Source of the DNA: Agelas oroides | Taxonomy: Eukaryota > Porifera > Demospongiae > Agelasida > Agelasidae | DNA: 64,000 bases | Assembly (NCBI GenBank): GCA_949130485.1 | Contig: OX422197.1 | Location: 3,540,205-3,604,204 of the forward strand | Reading direction: 5' to 3' | Shown: positions 55,601 to 58,600 of the stretch, in pieces | Layout: every line of letters begins with the position of its first letter | Position numbering within the stretch: the first letter of the stretch is position 1 | Made by a program: the position numbers and the translations under genes | Notes under the pieces: model-generated | Databases searched by the model: none | Told to the model about the DNA's origin: nothing | The model's input: the letters and a program-made list of their open reading frames with translations, nothing else

Positions 55601-58600
55601 GCTTGGGGGGAGCGCCTTGTGTCGACCACGTGCTCACATAGTTGAGACTGCCAGGAAAAGAGGACCTTGAGTAGATATCGACAATTATTGGAGTGTGTCA
55701 GACAACGAACAATGGAACACGAGGGTGAGACCGGCTCAGGAGCAGGGGAGGGCCGAGATGACCGTGCGCCACCAGCAAGATTACCTCTCAACCCGAAGCG
55801 GTTGAAATCTGGCCATTTGTGATGGCTAGCAAAGGAGCTTGGAGTTCCAACAGCGGTGTCAATGGATGAACTTCGCCAGATGATTGATGGAAAACTCGCC
55901 GAAGAGGGCAAGGAAACTCGAAACATTCAAGTCGTGTTGGAAGGTGCTGATCCTACCGTTGAGTTCTCACTCGTGGATGCAGAAGGGAGATTTCTCGTGG
56001 TTCCAGCGGAAGAGGAGACCCATGGAGGGACATCAGACCCGTCTGAGCATGGAGAAGAGGGAGAGCAGGAAGTTGATACCCTGCAGAGGGAGCTAGAGGC
56101 TCTTGCAGAGGATAACCAGACTCTGAAGGTGGAGGTGAGTGCTCTTGAGCATAAGTTGCATGATGAGAAAGCACGTTTTCGTGAATCCTAGCGCACAAAT
56201 TGTCAGTGCCTGGCTGAATATGATGAAGTGATTGCAGCCAGGGATGCAGAGATAGAAGAGTTAAAGCGTCAGTTGCACTCCCTGTCAGTACGGTCTGAGT
56301 CACACACACCAGTCACGCATGAGACAGATTATCATGAGACAAGATTGGTAGAGGAACCCCACGCAAGGGGAGAGCCTGTACCAAGGGCACGCCGGGGAAA
56401 AGCTCCACCAGTAGACCCATTCACAGGGGAAGACCCGGAGGTGCGAATAGATGAGTGGCTTCCGGCTCTAGAGCAGGCCCGCGTGTGGAATGACTGGACT
56501 GAGGAGGAGCTGTTGATGCAACTAGCAGGCCATCTTCGCAGTCGAGCTCTTCAGGAATGGGAACTGCTTGATGTGGACACCAAGACATCATACATTCGGG
56601 CCATAGAAGCTCTGCGCCTGCGGCTAGACCCCGGCAGTCGAACCCTTGCGGTACAAGATTTCAGACATACCTCCCAAGCAGAGGATGAGAAGGTAGCACA
56701 TTTTATACGCCGGTTGGAGCGTACATTCAATGTCGCTTATGGGAGGGAAGGTATGTCAGCAGAAACTCGTGACACTTTTCTGCATGGTCAGCTACAGGAT
56801 GGGCTAAAGCATGAGCTCATGAGGGCTGCGGCTGTGTCAGGGGTTCAGAGCTACAAGGCGCTTTGCCTTACAGCCCGAAATGAAGAGAAGCGACTAGCTG
56901 AACTCAAGAAGAGACAGCAGTACCTCAAGTCGGCATCAACTCCACCCTGCCCAACCAAGAAGTTTATTGAGACCCGATCATCTATGCCTTCAGCCAACAA
57001 GACGCAGGTGCCGTCTGTAAGCAAGACCACCAACCAAGAGACGAAGAGGTGTTTCATGTGCCACAAGCCAGGCCATCTTGCACGTGACTGCTGGTTCAGA
57101 ACCGCTGGAAGTAGTGGGCACAGTGGACTCCCGTAAGACTCAGAGTGGCACAAAGCAAGTGACAGCAGAGAGTGATTCTGCACAGGAAGGACAGTTTGAA
57201 TTTCTCCAAGGATTTTTGTGCTCTTCGGATGAGGAGGACACCACAGGGGTGAAGGTGGTTAGAGTTCCAGACAGGGGGAGTCAGCCACAGTGTGTCAAGG
57301 TTCAGGTGCAAGGAGTCCCAGCCTATGGCATTCTGGATAGTGGTGCTGATATCACCATAATGGGAGGTACGCTTTTCAGGAAAGTGGCCACCATTGCTCA
57401 GTTGAAGAGGAGGGATTTAAAAAGATCTGACAAGACTCCACGAAACTATGACCAGACCCCGTTCACTCTAGATGGTCGTATGGACCTAGACATCACATTT
57501 AACGGCAAGACCATGCGTACCCCAGTGTACATAAAAACCAATGCCCATGAACAGCTGTTGCTTTCTGAAGGAGTTTGCAGACAGTTGGACATCCTCCGGT
57601 ACCACCCTGATGTTGAGCCATGGAGAGGAGGGAAGAAACGGGACCAGACCCAGACTAGCACTGTTGGCCCTGCTCATCAAGAGGGGAGCAGTCATGATCC
57701 GATGGAGCAGACCACCACCGGGGAAGTTGTGGAGGGGCCAGTAATGGAGATAGCCGAAGTGCCCACAGTCAGGGTGATGCTGGTGCAGTCCCTACGATTA
57801 TTGCCTCACCAGGGTGCCTCAGTCACCGTCCAGTTGGACTCAGACAGCGGACTGCAGAACACTGAGTCAATGCTGTTGGAGCCTAGCTGCCACCAGTCAC
57901 CGGTCGAAGTCGATGACTCCCTACTAAAATTCAACAGAGACGGACATGGACAAGTTGCTGTTTACAATCCCACTGGTTGCTCTTGTTTCTTGGAAGCAGG
58001 TGCTGAGCTAGGGGAGGCATCTGTTGTCGCAGTTGTTCAACCAGATTTAGCCGAAGCAGCTGGGGATCACAACAGTCAAGACAGTAGTCCTCCTTTTCTC
58101 AAGCACATCACAGGGTCTTGTGCTGTCCAGATCAAGGAACTAGTTGGTGAACCGGCACTGCTGATGCCGGAGCAGACAGCAAAGCTACATCAGTTCCTCA
58201 GTGAGCATCATGAAGCGTTCTGTCTGGAAGCAAATGAGCGAGGAGAAACAGACCTTCTCACAATGGAGATTGATACTGGTGAAGCACGGCTGAAGAAACA
58301 GGTCGTACGCCATATGCCGTTTGCAGTGAGGGCTGAAGTTGCTAAACAACTGCGCAGTATGCAGGAGGCAGGAGTGATCCAGCTGTCTAGTAGCCCCTGG
58401 GCAAGCCCTGTTGTGATGGTCAGAAAACGTGATGGAATGCACAGATTGTGTGTGGATTACAGGGAGCTTAATTCAGTTACAAAAGCAGACACTTTCCCAT
58501 TGCCCAGGATAGCTTGATCAGCTTGGAGCTGCCCGATACTTCAGCACACTGGATCTGGCTTCTGGGTATTGGCAGATACGCATGCACCCGAACTTGACTG

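Noticed and set aside
55393..55926. A 177-codon minus-strand open frame
   Set aside because: It is antisense to the gypsy LTR, primer site and gag start and shows no protein similarity.
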